From contig JADFUC010000388.1 of NCBI GenBank assembly GCA_019722365.1, positions 434,001 to 498,000 of the forward strand: DNA of 64,000 bases, read 5' to 3'. The notes under the pieces were generated by a model. It saw nothing but the letters and a program-made list of their open reading frames with translations, had not been told where the DNA came from and searched no databases. Of this stretch, positions 1 to 13,548 are shown piece after piece (position 1 is the first letter of the stretch; each line of letters starts with the position of its first letter). The translations under genes were made by a program, and so were the position numbers. Source of the DNA: Lithospermum erythrorhizon. Taxonomy: Eukaryota > Streptophyta > Magnoliopsida > Boraginales > Boraginaceae.

Positions 1-1820
1 TCCTTGACTCGACGAGCTTGAGCTTGATTTGATTTGATTCGATTGAAATAACAGCTGACCGATTTAATTTGGATAGAGCTCCTGGGCGAAATTGATAGAC
101 GTCCTGCCTTAATGGACTCGAGATCGTTTCCGACTTGGATAAAATCCGTGAGCCTTTAGTATCGTATTCACGTTATACTCAGATGACTGATCTCTGGCCT
201 CGACTCGACCTTCTGGCCTACTTTAGACTCAATGACTTACTACAAGCGTTTCAGCTGTGGGACTCTGCTTTGAGTACCGTCATGTGGGACTTCTCAGAGT
301 CGGATAAGCGCGCCTTCAGCCGACTTCGGGACGGTGTTTCACCCTCGTGACGGGACCGTACTCGGTGAGGTCAGCTTGTCTTTGATGGAACTTAGTGGCT
401 CTTGATAGCGACACTTGATTGAGATGTGACTCAGAAGCTCGAAATGATGAGGATAGGTAAGTGTCAAGCAACATCGCTTCGTCACTTCACAGCGGCCTTG
501 CATGATCTATCATTTATAAGAGGAGATTTATGGATACGACCCACGTCAGGGACTTAAATGGCATTTGGCCTCACTGGGACTCTAGTGGCATTTGGCCTCA
601 CTCTCGACTCTCTGACAGTTTTCAAGAAATAATAATTTTTAAATTTCTTTTATCACATCTACCTTAAGAAATTGTTGTCAGAGAACGATGATCCGTATGA
701 AGCGTGGAACGCTCCAACCTTGCTGATTTATACCGATCAATCTGTGAGTGGCCTTTAAGTAGCCGTTTGCTTCCGCTGTAATCCACCATATGTGACTGAC
801 GCTTACTTATTCCTATATTGATTTCATTTAATCAAACCAAATTTATCGTTGTTCATCCAAGTTTTTGAATAATCGTGGCTACATAGCTTAATCCTCGAAT
901 ATTCACGCTCTTGAGAAACTTTCGTCGTATTCTCTTACCCATTTTGCTTCAAACTTGGAAGAATTATCAAGGCCAGGCAATAATCCTTAATTTTAGGCCG
1001 TGCTTGGCACCTGGAAGTGTTTTTCCAACCTACCACGTGGTGTTTCTCACGGGCGGTTTTAAAAGATTTAACTTTAGAAATTTCTCAGAGATCGTTTCTA
1101 TGTATTTTCTCAGGCTTTGTAGGTGTATTTTTGGTGGTGGAAGTGAATGAGGTCATGGAATTCGTGCAAAATGGGGGTATTTATGCTTCTACCAAACGTT
1201 GCTTTTTATTGGCCTATTGATTTCAAAGTGATCACGATTCGATCATTAATTGACGCAAAGATCCTAATCTGCCTGAGATTTAGAATTATCAGCTACCAAG
1301 TATCAATTTTTTTTGCGCCTATTTTAAGATAAAATAGCGGCTCCTGGATTAATTTTCAAAATATTTTCATTGACCCCGGACCTTGGAGCCTCGATTTTGC
1401 AATCAATACCTACTCGAGTGTCGATTTTAATTCACACAGCCTTTCAGGAAATTGGATTTTGAACCACATAACTCTCAGGAGTCTTTGTATTTTAAACTCA
1501 GTATTGGGATTCTTCTGCTTGTTACTACTTGGCTCGGCCGATGGACCAATAAAACAGGGTTTTCGAGCCCTAATTTGGCCTGACATTTAACGCCAAAGGC
1601 TTTAACCCATTTAAATGAAGCGGTTGAGGGGTCCTTTATTTTTTACTGATAAATTCCAGGATTGATTGGGAACCCTCGCTCGCCGAGGGTTTGATTTGAA
1701 TTTAGGGTTTAATCGAGAACCCTAATCGCCTACGTGGCAGCAATGGTTCACCATTTAATTTATTTTATTTATCTGCCTTAATCAATTTAATTATTTTTTA
1801 ATAAATTTTCAATGTTTACA
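1..1820 (+). repeat. 3' part of a long LTR-like repeat (truncated by window edge)
   Basis: No convincing gene is visible in this stretch. Its last ~130 bases (about 1690-1820) match the end of the repeat at 60977-62553: both carry 'tttaatcgagaa.ccctaat', a CACGTGG/ACGTGG stretch, a run of 'aatcaatttaatta' and an end of the form 'aataaattttca.tgt.taca'. LTRs end in CA, so I read this as the 3' end of a third copy whose start lies left of the window. The opening 'tttgatttgattcg' run also resembles 63560-63590. Homology over the middle part is not obvious by eye. The family (Gypsy or Copia) cannot be told, because no coding domain is attached. Confidence 0.45.
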
Positions 1821-3478
1821 ATCCTTATCAAATTTTAACCGTGATATATTAATGGTGGATTAATCCAAGGTTTTACAATAATTATTAGATCATGAAGATT
1901 CTTCTCATTTTTTCAGCTGAACTCTTTGACCAGATATTTTTTTTGAGTTTTTATATTACTTGATGCAAAAAATATATCAAGAAATAATTTATTTTTGTTT
2001 TTTATTGATATATTTTAAATATTATAAAACACAAACAAAAAATATCTGTTTATAAAAATTGGACAAAGGCTAATTTCTGACTAGTTCATGCCTGTCCAAA
2101 GTAATACAGTTCCATCTGATCGTGCCCAATTCTAACTCATCTGAGACTAAGTTAGTTCATGGAATCTTTGTGCAGCCACAGCATGAAGAAAACAACATTT
2201 ATTTGGTTCCTAGTAATATGCATGTGTTTTCTCCACATGGATGGTTATGTCTTTTTCAAATGTTAGGAAGTTTTTGGACGTGTGCTAGAAATTAAAAACC
2301 TGGTCAAACCAATACTATTTTTCCAATTTTCTCAAAAAACACTAAAATTAGTCTCACCACAAAACAGGAGGCTCAAACTCAAAGTCTGTAAAGATCAGGC
2401 TCTAAAAGTAAGACTCGTGCATTTCACCAAAATGAAAATGATACTGGCGAAACCCAATAATTCAAACCAAAGCATGTGACCTAAATAAAAAAAACCCTAC
2501 ATTTCTTTGTTTCTCCTCTCCATCTCTACGTCCTTGTCTCCATCTTCCTTCTTCTTCTTTTTCTTTTTTATCATCTGATTCCGATAATCACCTTTTGGCA
2601 ATAATAAATCTGGTGGTGCAATACACCACTGAAGTAATTAAGATAGATCCGGCTATACTTATGAATCTACCTAGCCACCCACCAATTAATTGTCAATTCA
2701 TGAAGCATGTTGCATTTTCAATACTTGAGTGTGTATGTAACATAAAATAATAAAAATGTAATAAAAATATCATACAAAAAGCCAGAACGTAAATATCCGA
2801 ACAAATTAAAGCCAAGGACCAAGCCTACATCAAGATAATGCCCACTTCCTCTCTTGGATTTTATGAAAAGAACTTGTATATTGGATCATATTTTCACTCT
2901 ATATTAAAATAGAATTATAAATTTCAAATAAATTTAAGAAAAACAAATGTTTAGAATCCCAAAAGACGGATATGATTATCCTAACAATAATCGACAAAAA
3001 ATAATTACCACATACAACGCACAAAATATCTTTCAAATACAACGCACAAAATATCTTTCAAATATTTCCAGATGTACCTTGTCCAAGTAAACATTTTAAA
3101 AAGCTTGCTTGAATTTAATGAAGAGTTAACTTATCATTAACCTCTAGAATAACATAATTTGGTGTTAAAGAAAATGGGAAATGAATGTTGAATAATTAAC
3201 CTCAAAACGTGAACACAAAATTTAGCCTCAATTGACTTCTGTTTAACGTTTGAGGTTGTACATAGACTAGAAAAATGACATCACCAAAAAAATAAAATTA
3301 CAGTTATGCCGGAAAAAGCTCTTACAACTCTTAACATTTCTGAGATCTTCATTCCTTTGGAACAACTGTTGATGATTTTTCGCTCTTCAAAGTTCATCTG
3401 CATCCTTGAGAATCGTCGAACATAAAACATCTTAATCCGCCATTGAAGATGCGTATAGAAATCATGTGCGGTAATGAA
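1821..3478. other. Intergenic, 3' side of the WDR3-type gene
   Basis: AT-rich sequence without a supported gene. It holds a short tandem duplication at 3012-3061 (25-bp unit containing 'acaacgcacaaaatatc', two copies). Short open frames here lack any recognisable motif. The 3' untranslated region of the minus-strand WDR3-type gene must run into the right-hand part (below 3479). Confidence 0.6.
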
Positions 3479-6400
3479 TCATGACCACACATGAGTGCCG
3501 TCAACTTTCTTTTGTTTCTTCTTCCTCCTCTTCTTTTCTTTAATATCTTGCCCTGCTTCAACAGCTCGTTGGGCGATCTGTGACCGTATTTCCAGTAATT
3601 TACTTTTCGCGTCTCTAAATGGAGCATCGGATCTCAATGCCATTAGTTGCTGTGAGTGGACAATAAAACATATTTCAGTGTATGAGGCAATATTGGAAAG
3701 AAGAGAAACGAGGCTATATTTGAAGATACTACCTTGAGATGATCCATTGCTGCCAAGTTGAAACCAAGAGTATCCTTGCACTCCTGCAACATGAAGGCAT
3801 CAATATATATGACAAACAACAGATACCAACTAGTCACCTCAAGCTACCGCTAATCATTTCCCGGAAGAGAAAAAAGAAAAAGTAAATCCGAGCCTAACCA
3901 AACATGTAGATTTAAAGAGCATGTATAAGACCTCAATATTTATCTCTGAATGGTAAAGCTACCTTTACTCTTGCAGGAATAATTTCTTTAAGAGAAGTCA
4001 AAACAGGTCTGGCGGCCACAGTTGAAACCAGCTGGTTGTGGTGTAGCTGCAGAAGCAATGTCGCAACCCTTCCAACAAGCTCGACCTGTCAATCCATTGA
4101 AGTATCAGTGGGGTGTGTTTTTAAACATAAGCATTACCACACACAAAAAATAAAGAAAGTATGACAGTATCGTTGATATTGCTTAATCAATAAAATGACA
4201 TAACAGGGCTCCATAAGTCTAACCTTATCTGGAATAGTTGCCCAGTCCTTTAAGTGAGATAAAAGCTTCAAAGCATCAGAGAATGGTAGAGCCTGACAAA
4301 GAAAAATAGAAACTTAAACACAAGGGAGAAAAACTGAATAAAAAGAAACTAATTCAGTTAACCGTATAACTCATAATTATATAATGAACTATTAATGCCA
4401 AGCATCATACTCAAACAATTACAATACACTAACATGTGCAGTCTTTGGGATGTATTTGCACTTGAACACTAAAGAATTCAATCCATGAATTGAATAATCT
4501 ACATAATTTGATAATAGTGTATTCTGCCCGATTTCATGTATTGGGATTTGGGCTTAATTATGTTTGATTAAAAAATTAAATATGTTATAAATCAATCTCC
4601 ACATAGAAGCAAGTCTAGATTCAAACTGACTTTTATTAAGCAGAAAATTTGATTGTTTTCATTACAAATCTGTTTTTTGTTTAACCAGTTAATCTAATAC
4701 TAACAGACAATCGTGAATGAATATATTATTAAATCATGTTTATGTCCTTTCTTTCTTATTCCCCTTCCATGTCTGACAGCATTTCATATTTTTGTTGCAA
4801 ACAATGGTTATATGTGAAGCACGCTATTAGAACTTACAAACATACCTCGGTTTATTAATGAGTGCCATTTTTAGTTTTTCAACATTTCAATTTCTTAATC
4901 TATAAATACACAAATTATGAAAAATAATATTGCGACCATACTATAAAAATGAGTAACTATTTTCTGTATAAAGTTTATGAAGTTTTAGGGAACAAATGAA
5001 ATCTCAAACAAATGGAAAATATATGTGCATATACGAAGAGAGTAGCGTGGATATTGAGACTCATACAAAACATGTAATTTAGAAAAGTTTAAGATGGACA
5101 CGACTACTGCAACAAGGATACATAACAGGGTAAGCATAAACATTGGATTTGCCTAAGTCATCGATGCTTACAAGGAAAAATAACTCATGATTAATCATAT
5201 AATGTGCAAGGGAAATATGCAAAATAAAATGAGAATTATGAGAGTCCATCATGAGAATCTTAAAGAAAGTTAAATATGCAAAGTTACCATACTACTCACC
5301 AGTAATGTTAATTCCAGATCATTAGTCTGAACATTAGAAATTGCACGCAGCACGAAATCCGATGGAGAGAGGCCAAGCATGAGAATATTAGGGTGAAAAT
5401 GCGCAAGTTTCCCCTTCAATTTGTCTTCCTGGAAAGAAATAGGCACCAATGGAGACATATGAGTATGCAAAGGCAATATCTACAGTATTAAGTTTTGTTT
5501 CATTTACTAATATCAATTACATCAATCTTCTATTGATTTCATTTGTTTTCAATACAATAACATTTTCTATATTAGCAAAGTAAACAATTGTACGACTTCA
5601 GGAGAATACGTTGTTTTGAGAAAGCAACTGTACTCATCAAAGTACACAAAAAGAAAACACCACGAATACTAAAATTCATGTTCTTACACTTCTGTTATGT
5701 CTAATCCTCCTTATAACATAAAATTGATTCATCTAGACAGGTGTTGCACCTGTAACTGACTCTTTCCATTATTCCAACACTAGCCGTTGCCTCCGATAAG
5801 AAGTGAATCAGTGGATCACATACCTCATGCTCAGCAAGGCGCTTTATCTCAGCATCTGCCATGTCCAAAGCTTCAATGATAGAGTCAGTTCCAGATAGAG
5901 TTTCTTGAGTGGTCTTCCCTGCTAACCCGACAGCTCCTTCCTCTGGAATTTCCTCCTTTGGCACACTTTTATCCTCAAACAAGTTCTCAATATCAGATTC
6001 GAACATTTCCTCCAGCCTTTTTTCTCTCTCTTCCTGTTAAAACAAGCAAGTCAGAAACAATAAACATCTCGATAACAAATTGACAACATCAACATGCCCC
6101 AATAACAGGGACGTTGTTTTAGAATTGGTCCAAGATAAAGTGCAAAGACTATATATACTTCACAATAGATAAGAAGCGTACGTAGTATAATGAGCCAATT
6201 TGATTTACTCCATTAGTATAATGAGCCAATTTGATTTACTCCAATACATTAGAAAGACAATCTAAAATCTTTGACTCCATAGAACATGGAACTAGATAAC
6301 AAATTGACAAGAATGGAAAAAATCTAGAAGATTGGTTATCAGAAGGAAAGAAATGAGAGAGAGGCTAGTCTGGATACATGGACTTGCAAGACTAGTTATC

Positions 6401-9400
6401 AGAAGATCACCTCGATGAAAAAAGGTTCCGCAGTTCGATCCCATCGGCGTATGGATCGATCAAAAGATCCTGTTACTAAAAAATCTCCACGATTGCTAAT
6501 TGCTAAGCAACAAACTTTGTCATGATGACCATCAAGTGTTAAGAGTAACTCAAACTTGTCTGCATCCCAGTACTTTACAAGACTATCATTCCCCACACTA
6601 AACACGTAATGGGTGTTACGTACAAACTTAACTGCCCGAACACTGCCAATCACCAAAGTAAAACGGAATCACAAAGGGAATTTTGGTTCTTCTTTTCTCT
6701 TGGAAGACAGATTAAGTCATAATGCTTACAGCGATATTATTATTATCAACAGGAGCCGTACCTGGCAGCATGAGCGAAAATTGACTTATGGCAGTCACCA
6801 AAATCTAGCCCCCATATCTTTAAATTTTTGTCATAAGAACCACTTACAAGCAAATCTCCATCAGTTGAAATGTCCAAACATGACACAGGTAGCTTGTGGC
6901 CATATAACGAAAGGAAAAACTTATGTGAATCCATGTAATAGACCTGAGAGGATGGATTCAATCACAAATGTAGAGGGAATTAGTACTATATTAACTCAAG
7001 AAAACTAATAGCTTCATATGTTGCCTATCAGTAAAAAGAGAAGCACTGCACCTTCACTGTGCCATCAGCGAGTGCAACAGCAATGTGTTTACCATTAGGG
7101 CTGACAGCAATGGCGAGAACAGCATCATTCATTTTCATACTGTCCACAGGACTTACTGTGAAGTGTTTTAAGTCCTGAGAAATTCATCACCAAACCAAGA
7201 CAGCAAATGGAAAGTAATTAACATTGGAATAAGTGGTGAATTATGGTAATCAGACAAAGTGAACCTTAAAATCGCGACTATAAGTTCTCGAAAGACATTG
7301 CTATTGTAATAAATATAGGTACTAGTTTCTGATAAAACTGAATATAACTGGATAAGGGCATAAATCCTGTGTTTTGCAATTAGCAGAAAGCTAAATTGGC
7401 ACTTACTTGGCTAGACTTCTTTACATATCCAAATTCCCAGAACTTGACATCATGATCTGCACCCCCAGTAATAAAACCGTTCCCATCAGGAGTTAACACA
7501 ACAGACTGAATTTCATTCCCATGAGCTTCCACGACTTCTATACAGGTACCACTTCGAACATCAACTAATTCAAGTTTTCCAGATTTCGTACCGACAATGG
7601 CATACTTGTTCCCTGGAACAAATAGTGAGCACAGCCCAAAATCTGAATCAACTGTTCGGAGGCAAGAACCAGTACTAGGATTCCAAATTTTAATAGCATT
7701 ATGATTTGTCGACAACAAGAGTGTATTATCTGAGCTCAGAGAAACACTTCTGACGACAGAACGATTTCCTTGGAGTTCAATGGCACTTAACTTAGTGGCT
7801 GAACTGCTTTCAATTGAATAGAATTCCAATAGATTAGTTGTCAAGGATAATGCTACTGTTGCAAGGGAGTTCTTCGACGTGACAGGACTGAATGAGAGAG
7901 AGGATACTTTCTCACTAGCTCGTAGAGTCTGGAGAATTTTAAATACATCAGATACGGTTATTTCAAAGATTTTTCCATCTTCCTCGGTTGCAGTTTTGAT
8001 GGAGCCATTTTCTGTTGTCTGAGCATCCATCTTGGAAGCTTTCTTCTCCTTCCTCCTATTGATCCTCCTTTTTGCTTTACGCTTAGATTCATTCTCATCA
8101 AGTACACTAAACATCTCCACCATCTTGCCAACTACTTGACAAGCCAACAAATTCCCAGATTTGTTGAACTTCACTGTAGCAACTCTATGTTTGGTTTGCC
8201 GTTGGATTTCTCCAAAGAACTTTAGGACATCCCATTTGCTTCCCTCAGATGTATCTTTTTTATTCACATCAGCTTGGTTGTTGCTTATGTTCGAATGTAC
8301 ATCAGCAGAATCATGCTTAATGGTATAAAACCGAAGCTCTGGGTCTGCTGAACCAGCAACCAGATATCTTTCCTCACGATCAGCATCTATAGACCAGATT
8401 TCACTATGGTGACCACTAACTATCTGCATGCAGTGCTGTGTCTCCAGATCCCAGACCCTCAAAAACTTGTCTTTGGATGAGCTAACCAGTTTTTTACCCG
8501 AATCCAAGAAGACAAGGTCAGTGACCTACAAGGAAACGAATAATATCGGAACATGAAGATTATGAGGGAGCAATATAGGTGTCACAATGAAGCCATTTTT
8601 TAAGGGAACATAATGCGAGTAGAACCTGATCACGATGACCACGAAGGCGAAAGAGTCCAGCTTCACCGACAACATCCCATAAAATAATATCAGTGTCTTT
8701 ACTTCCGGAAGCAATTAAAGATCCAAGCTTGTTGTATCGAAGAGCTGATACTGCACTTTTATGTCCATTTAGAGTTGTTTCACAAGTTCCTTTCTCAATG
8801 TCCCATATTCTTATGCTACCATCTGCATATCCACTAGCTATCTGCAGTCAATCTCTCATTATTTCAGAACCCCTTCTCGAAAACAACTTTAGAGACTAAT
8901 TTATGTCCCCTCAAATACAACCTCACTTACATAATACAATCCCGTAAGAATACATCGGAAAATTAGCAAGTCAATTACATTTTAGAATACAGTAACAAAA
9001 AAATAGAGTTCTTATATATCAGAGAATTACTGTATTGAGTGTTCCATGTCTCAATTATAATACTCCGTACTATAATATCATGAATTTATCTCCAATGAAA
9101 ACTATAAAGTTTGCATCTTAACTGATTTCGAAAAGCATATGCATACAGATATGTGTACATGCAATACCAATCATAAGTTACCAGAATAAAAAATAAACAG
9201 AACAGAGAACCAGAAATAATATATACAATCAACCATCTTCAAAAATACTCCCTACATCCCAAAAATATTGTCCAGTTTGATTTCAATTGTGAAAATTAAG
9301 AAACTTACATCCTTAATTACACACATATCTTTGATTGGAATCAAAATAATCATGTTAACAGTAAAGTCCATTAAAAATACTATCGTTTGTCATATTATTC

Positions 9401-10236
9401 ACTAATCATAATACAACATAAACAAAATTTCTTAAGTGGATTGATACAACATAGATAAAAGATACCATCTTGGTTCTTTACAAACTGTATAGTCTTAATT
9501 GAACACAAAAGTTTTATTTGAAACAAATTACCATGTTAATAGTAACTTAAATTAAAAATACCATCTTTTTATTATACAAATAATATTCCATGAGAAAAAT
9601 ACATTAAAAATACTATCTTTTGATATAAATTTCACTAAATACTAACACAACGTAAATAAAAATACCCAACTTCAAATTTTAAAATACAACCATAAAATTC
9701 ATAAGTGGATCGATACAACATACATAAAAAAATACCATCTTGGTTCTATACAAACTGTATAGTCTTAATTGCACACACAACTTTTATTTGGAACAAATTA
9801 GCATGTCAACAGTAACTCAAATTAAAAATACCCTCTTTTTATTACACAACATAGATAAAAAAAAGAACCATAAAATTTAAAAGCAAACAATATTTTGCAA
9901 ATATACATAATAAGTCCAATTTAATTTGAATGTTGAGATTGTACGGCAAGAAATTAGCATGGTTTGATATTATAAAACATATATAAAAGTGGAAAAGTGG
10001 AAAGTTACAAGGGAAGAAGGTGAGGAAGCAATGGAGGTAACAAGTGGAGTAGAGGAAGAATAAGGAGAAAGTGTTTTGGAGCAAAGTCCTTGTCTCATAT
10101 GCCAAACATGGATTTTCTCTAATGCTGCTGCTATAACATATCTGCCTGAATTGTCATACACTATGTTGCTCTCTCCTGAAGCTATTACGCCCAAAATATT
10201 CAATGCTTCTTCATATCCAAAATAGGACTTCACCAT
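3479..10236 (-). CDS. WDR3 / UTP12 (DIP2)-type WD40 protein of the small-subunit processome, 12 exons, 950 aa
   Basis: Exons on the minus strand: 10236-10009, 8841-8626, 8525-7407, 7174-7052, 6943-6762, 6642-6411, 6033-5824, 5428-5300, 4292-4224, 4085-3963, 3783-3733, 3649-3479. All introns are GT-AG and all phases close, giving 950 aa, close to the usual ~940-960 for WDR3. The N-terminus starts [13 protein letters not shown]. Many WD repeats follow ([57 protein letters not shown]). A lysine/arginine stretch near residues 296-313 looks like a nuclear/nucleolar signal. The Utp12 domain spans roughly residues 770-895, and a basic tail ([12 protein letters not shown]) ends in VWS. In this family the protein belongs to the UTP-B complex bound to U3 snoRNP and is needed for 18S rRNA processing in the nucleolus. 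Function is inferred from the family; the gene model looks complete. Intron 1 (8842-10008) is swollen by repeats. Confidence 0.95.
9246..9860. repeat. About three related repeat units inside WDR3 intron 1
   Basis: Two units are easily aligned, ~9425-9585 and ~9695-9855. Each contains 'aagtggat.gatacaacata', 'taccatcttggttct' and 'acaaactgtatagtcttaatt', followed by 'attaaaaataccatcttttt' or a close variant. A more diverged unit with the same order of words precedes them from about 9310. The left edge (9246) has a Stowaway-like 'tactccctacatccca' end. I read this as a MITE-derived tandem amplification within an intron; no matching right-hand terminus was found. Confidence 0.6.
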
Positions 10237-10294
10237 TTGTAATACAATCGTTTTAGGTTAGCTACCCTTTTCGATTTATATATATATTATTACT

Positions 10295-11991
10295 TAGTCG
10301 CAAACGAACCGGGCCGGTACCCGGCCGGGCCCGTCCGTTGTCAATACCTACCGTCGTACCGGTTTCACTTTAAAGGCCCTATTTAACGCTGGCATCAAGT
10401 ATCACCAAACGCTACCACGCCGATTACCGACTACCGTTGAATAATGCATTCAAATTTCAACTCGACCTTAAAGTGATACAAAGATAAAGCTTATAAACTA
10501 TCAGAAGCAGTTTCGACGATTTGTTAATACGCCAGATAATAATATATCAAGTTCTTTAGTTTAAAATATAATATATTTATAATAAAAGATAATATCTAAT
10601 AATATATAATATAAAATAATATATTATTTAACTCAAAAACTTAACAATATATTATTTTACCTAAATTTAAGTTATTTAGTATTATGATATATTATTCTAT
10701 CAAATAATACCAATTTGAAGGAAAACTATCAAAATTTGGTTGAATAAGCATTACGCAGATAATAATAAATCAAATTATTAAGTTTCAAATAATATACATA
10801 TGAATAAAAGCATAAGATTCATAATATATTATTCTTTAAACAATAAAACATATTTATAATTAAAAATCTATTTCAAAACGTATCGATATTAACTTAGACA
10901 TTGTGAATATTTAATATACTTTTTACCATTTGATATATTATCCTTCAATAATGAATAATTTCTCAAATTGGTACCATCCTAATTAAACGCTTAATCGCTC
11001 AATTAAACGCGGTAACATTTGATTAAACGCCAGACCGCTTAACACAATTTCAAAATTGTGATAAACGTGGTGCTCATTTGGAATGAACGTGGTACCGTTT
11101 TCACACACACTATTCAATTATGTTAAGATTATCTTAGTATTAAATCGAAGAGTAAATAAATGTTAAGAGTATGAACTTGCTATCTAAGTATGATAAAATG
11201 AAGGGTTTAATACTTTATTTGGATAGAATAATAAGTTTGGTATTATTTGATAGAACTTACTTTATTTCATAGAATAATATATCATAATATTAAATAACTG
11301 GGATTCAGACGCATATTATTTGCTTTTATTTATACGTATATTATCTAAACTAAATCACTTGATTTATAATTACGCATATGAACATGAATATTTCATGAAT
11401 ACAATATTATCATAATATTTCTTTAATAATTTAAATGTAGTCATTTCACTATTTCTCAAGGATAATATATCAAATAAAGATAATATATTAAATAATACCA
11501 AATTTAAGTTATCTATTAATATGTTGAAATAGCTTTTATTTAAACGCTATTGTGATATTTTCAAGCGATAATATATTACTTAGCCTTTACGCTTTTATTT
11601 ATATATTATTTGAAACTAGATAATCTCATTTATTATTATACACAAATTAACAAAATTACCACTACCACCCGGCTCAAAATTATTCTTCATCATAGCCTAA
11701 TGCTCAAATCCCACTACTACCATATTTATTTTTACAAGAAGATTAAACGCGCATCGCTATGAAACTAAGCATTAATGCTAATAGGGGCCCTCGAACCGGC
11801 CTGGCCGAAGGCCCACCTCGACATAAAGCGCGCTGAATTCAGGTTTCAACAATCTTTGTTTCCTGGTCCGTCCCATTTTTTAACGAACCGGGGCCGTTCG
11901 TGGGCCTGGTGGGCCGGGGCCGAATACGAACCGAACTGGTGGGCCGGGCCCCCGAACGGCCCACCGAGGCCCGGTTCGTTAGCCACGTCTA
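10295..11991. mobile_element. Non-autonomous hAT-like element with 8-bp target duplication
   Basis: The left end starts TAGTCGCAAACGAACCGGGCC-like sequence. The right end, read in reverse, starts TAGACGTGGCTAACGAACC followed by GGGCC, so the terminal inverted repeats agree apart from a small gap. Flanking 8-mers are ttattact (10287-10294) and ttactact (11992-11999), a 7/8 match and the length typical of hAT insertions. The ~1.7 kb interior is extremely AT-rich with many 'ataatatatc' words and repeated 'attaaacgc/aaacgcg' words near 10980-11100, and it has no transposase frame. The right ~105 bases fold back on themselves. It lies 58 bp upstream of the WDR3-type start codon, so it probably sits in that gene's promoter or leader. 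Confidence 0.75.
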
Positions 11992-11999
11992 TTACTACT

Positions 12000-13090
12000 T
12001 ATTATTTGATTTCTCGGCCACATACCCATTCCATCGTGATATATTTCAAAACCCAAGACATCATCAAACACGTATCATCGGTCGCGCCATTTTCGTAAAC
12101 ACGCTGTCATCGACAAGAATATTTTAAAAATACGACATCGACCAGCTATTTTCATTAAATTTCTTTTACTTAAGTTGTTACTCAATTTAAATAACGCAAA
12201 GAATGAATCTACTTCCCAATAGTACAAAGGATTCATTTTAATATTTTTAAAATATTTTTAGGTTGTACTAATTTGATCAACAAATATTTTTACACATACT
12301 AATTAGGTGTTTAGAATACCTGGATACACTATGTTTTAGTTATTTACACATACTATTTTTAATATTTTTAAAAATATATCCTTAAATATTTTTAATAACA
12401 CACTTAATATTAAATCATACTTAATCGAGTAAAACGAACTTCATCTAAGGAAGGAGTATGTACTTCGCTCACTTTAAATGAAAACCTATTGACTCTTTAA
12501 TACTCGCGGCCCTTTTACTAAGTTTAATCATCATTCATACTAAATTTAAAAAAGAAATAAAAAGATATCAAAATATAAATGCTAATTAATCAAATTATAT
12601 AATGAATTGGATAATTTTAATGCTAGTTAAGCTCAAAAAGATATTTAAAATCTAGAAATATAATTTTTATTAAGAATAAATGATGACAAGATAAATGCAT
12701 TGCATTTATAATTTTTTACTGAATTGGCCAAGAAAAACACTTTATAAAACATGCCAGAATTAAATAAATTATTTTAAAGTAAAGATGTGATGATCAATAA
12801 CAACATTTCAGCACAAGTTTGTATCTGATCATTGTTTTACCATTACAGTATCTCGATCCATCATTCAAATTCTAAACACACAGAGATCAAAATAATACTA
12901 AATATAATTAAATTCTCCACTTTTTTCTCCATTAGGTTTCACAAATCTATTTCCACCACCAAAATGCAGTAAAATCACAATATCCCAAAAGATTGGTCTA
13001 ATTTTTCAATTTCTACATTATTTTCTAGTTTTAATATTACTGAAAAATATATAAAATATTATTTCCAGCCTATTTTGATATTAACCCATG
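12000..13090. other. Intergenic, AT-rich, nothing recognised
   Basis: Low-complexity AT-rich sequence with several 'aatatttttaaaatattttt'-like words near 12239-12400. No coding frame, RNA gene or clear transposon terminus was found. Confidence 0.55.
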
Positions 13091-13530
13091 ATATTAAATC
13101 CTAAAGTTTGTATCTTTTACCATTTAACATTTTAATTAGAGTATTTTTTTTTGGTATATTGGTACCATTTTATTTCTAATTGTTGAAATTTAATTGATAT
13201 GTGCTATTATTAGCCATTTTTATTATTGTAATGTATTACGATTATTTTTGATCATGTTATATTTGTGGATAAATCCTAAAGTTATTAATTTTAACACAAA
13301 GTCCAACTTATGTAATCTTTTTGGATTTAGGTAACATTTTATGCATTATTGTTGAAATTATAACCGATGTGTAAGTACGCCATATTAATGGAGCAATTTT
13401 CATCAAATCACCCACAGGTATTAAAGCCCCTGAAGTTTGTTAATTTTGACCATTAAACTCAAACTATATTATAAGTTTCTTTGTATTTAGGTAACATTTT
13501 ATGTGTAATTGTTGAAATTGCAAAGTGTTG
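13090..13530. repeat. Three diverged ~170-bp tandem repeat units
   Basis: Related blocks begin near 13098, 13270 and 13425. Each has the order 'cctaaagtttgt/cctaaagttatt', 'aatttt.ac', a T-rich run, then '(g)tattta/gattta ggtaacattttat' and '(a)attgttgaaat'. The third block runs directly into the splice-acceptor-like 'tttgcag' before the RPL39 exon. This resembles spacer-type minisatellites common in plant repeats. Confidence 0.6.
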
Positions 13531-13548
13531 TTGTTATTGAATTTGCAG

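Noticed and set aside
6613..7008. 131-codon plus-strand frame over the WDR3 gene
   Set aside because: Antisense to WDR3 exons 5 and 6 with no domain; the minus-strand exons are well supported.
11775..12127. Open frames through the GC-rich end of the hAT-like element
   Set aside because: They arise from the GC-rich inverted terminus, which contains few stop codons; the composition (Trp/Pro/Gly runs) is not protein-like.
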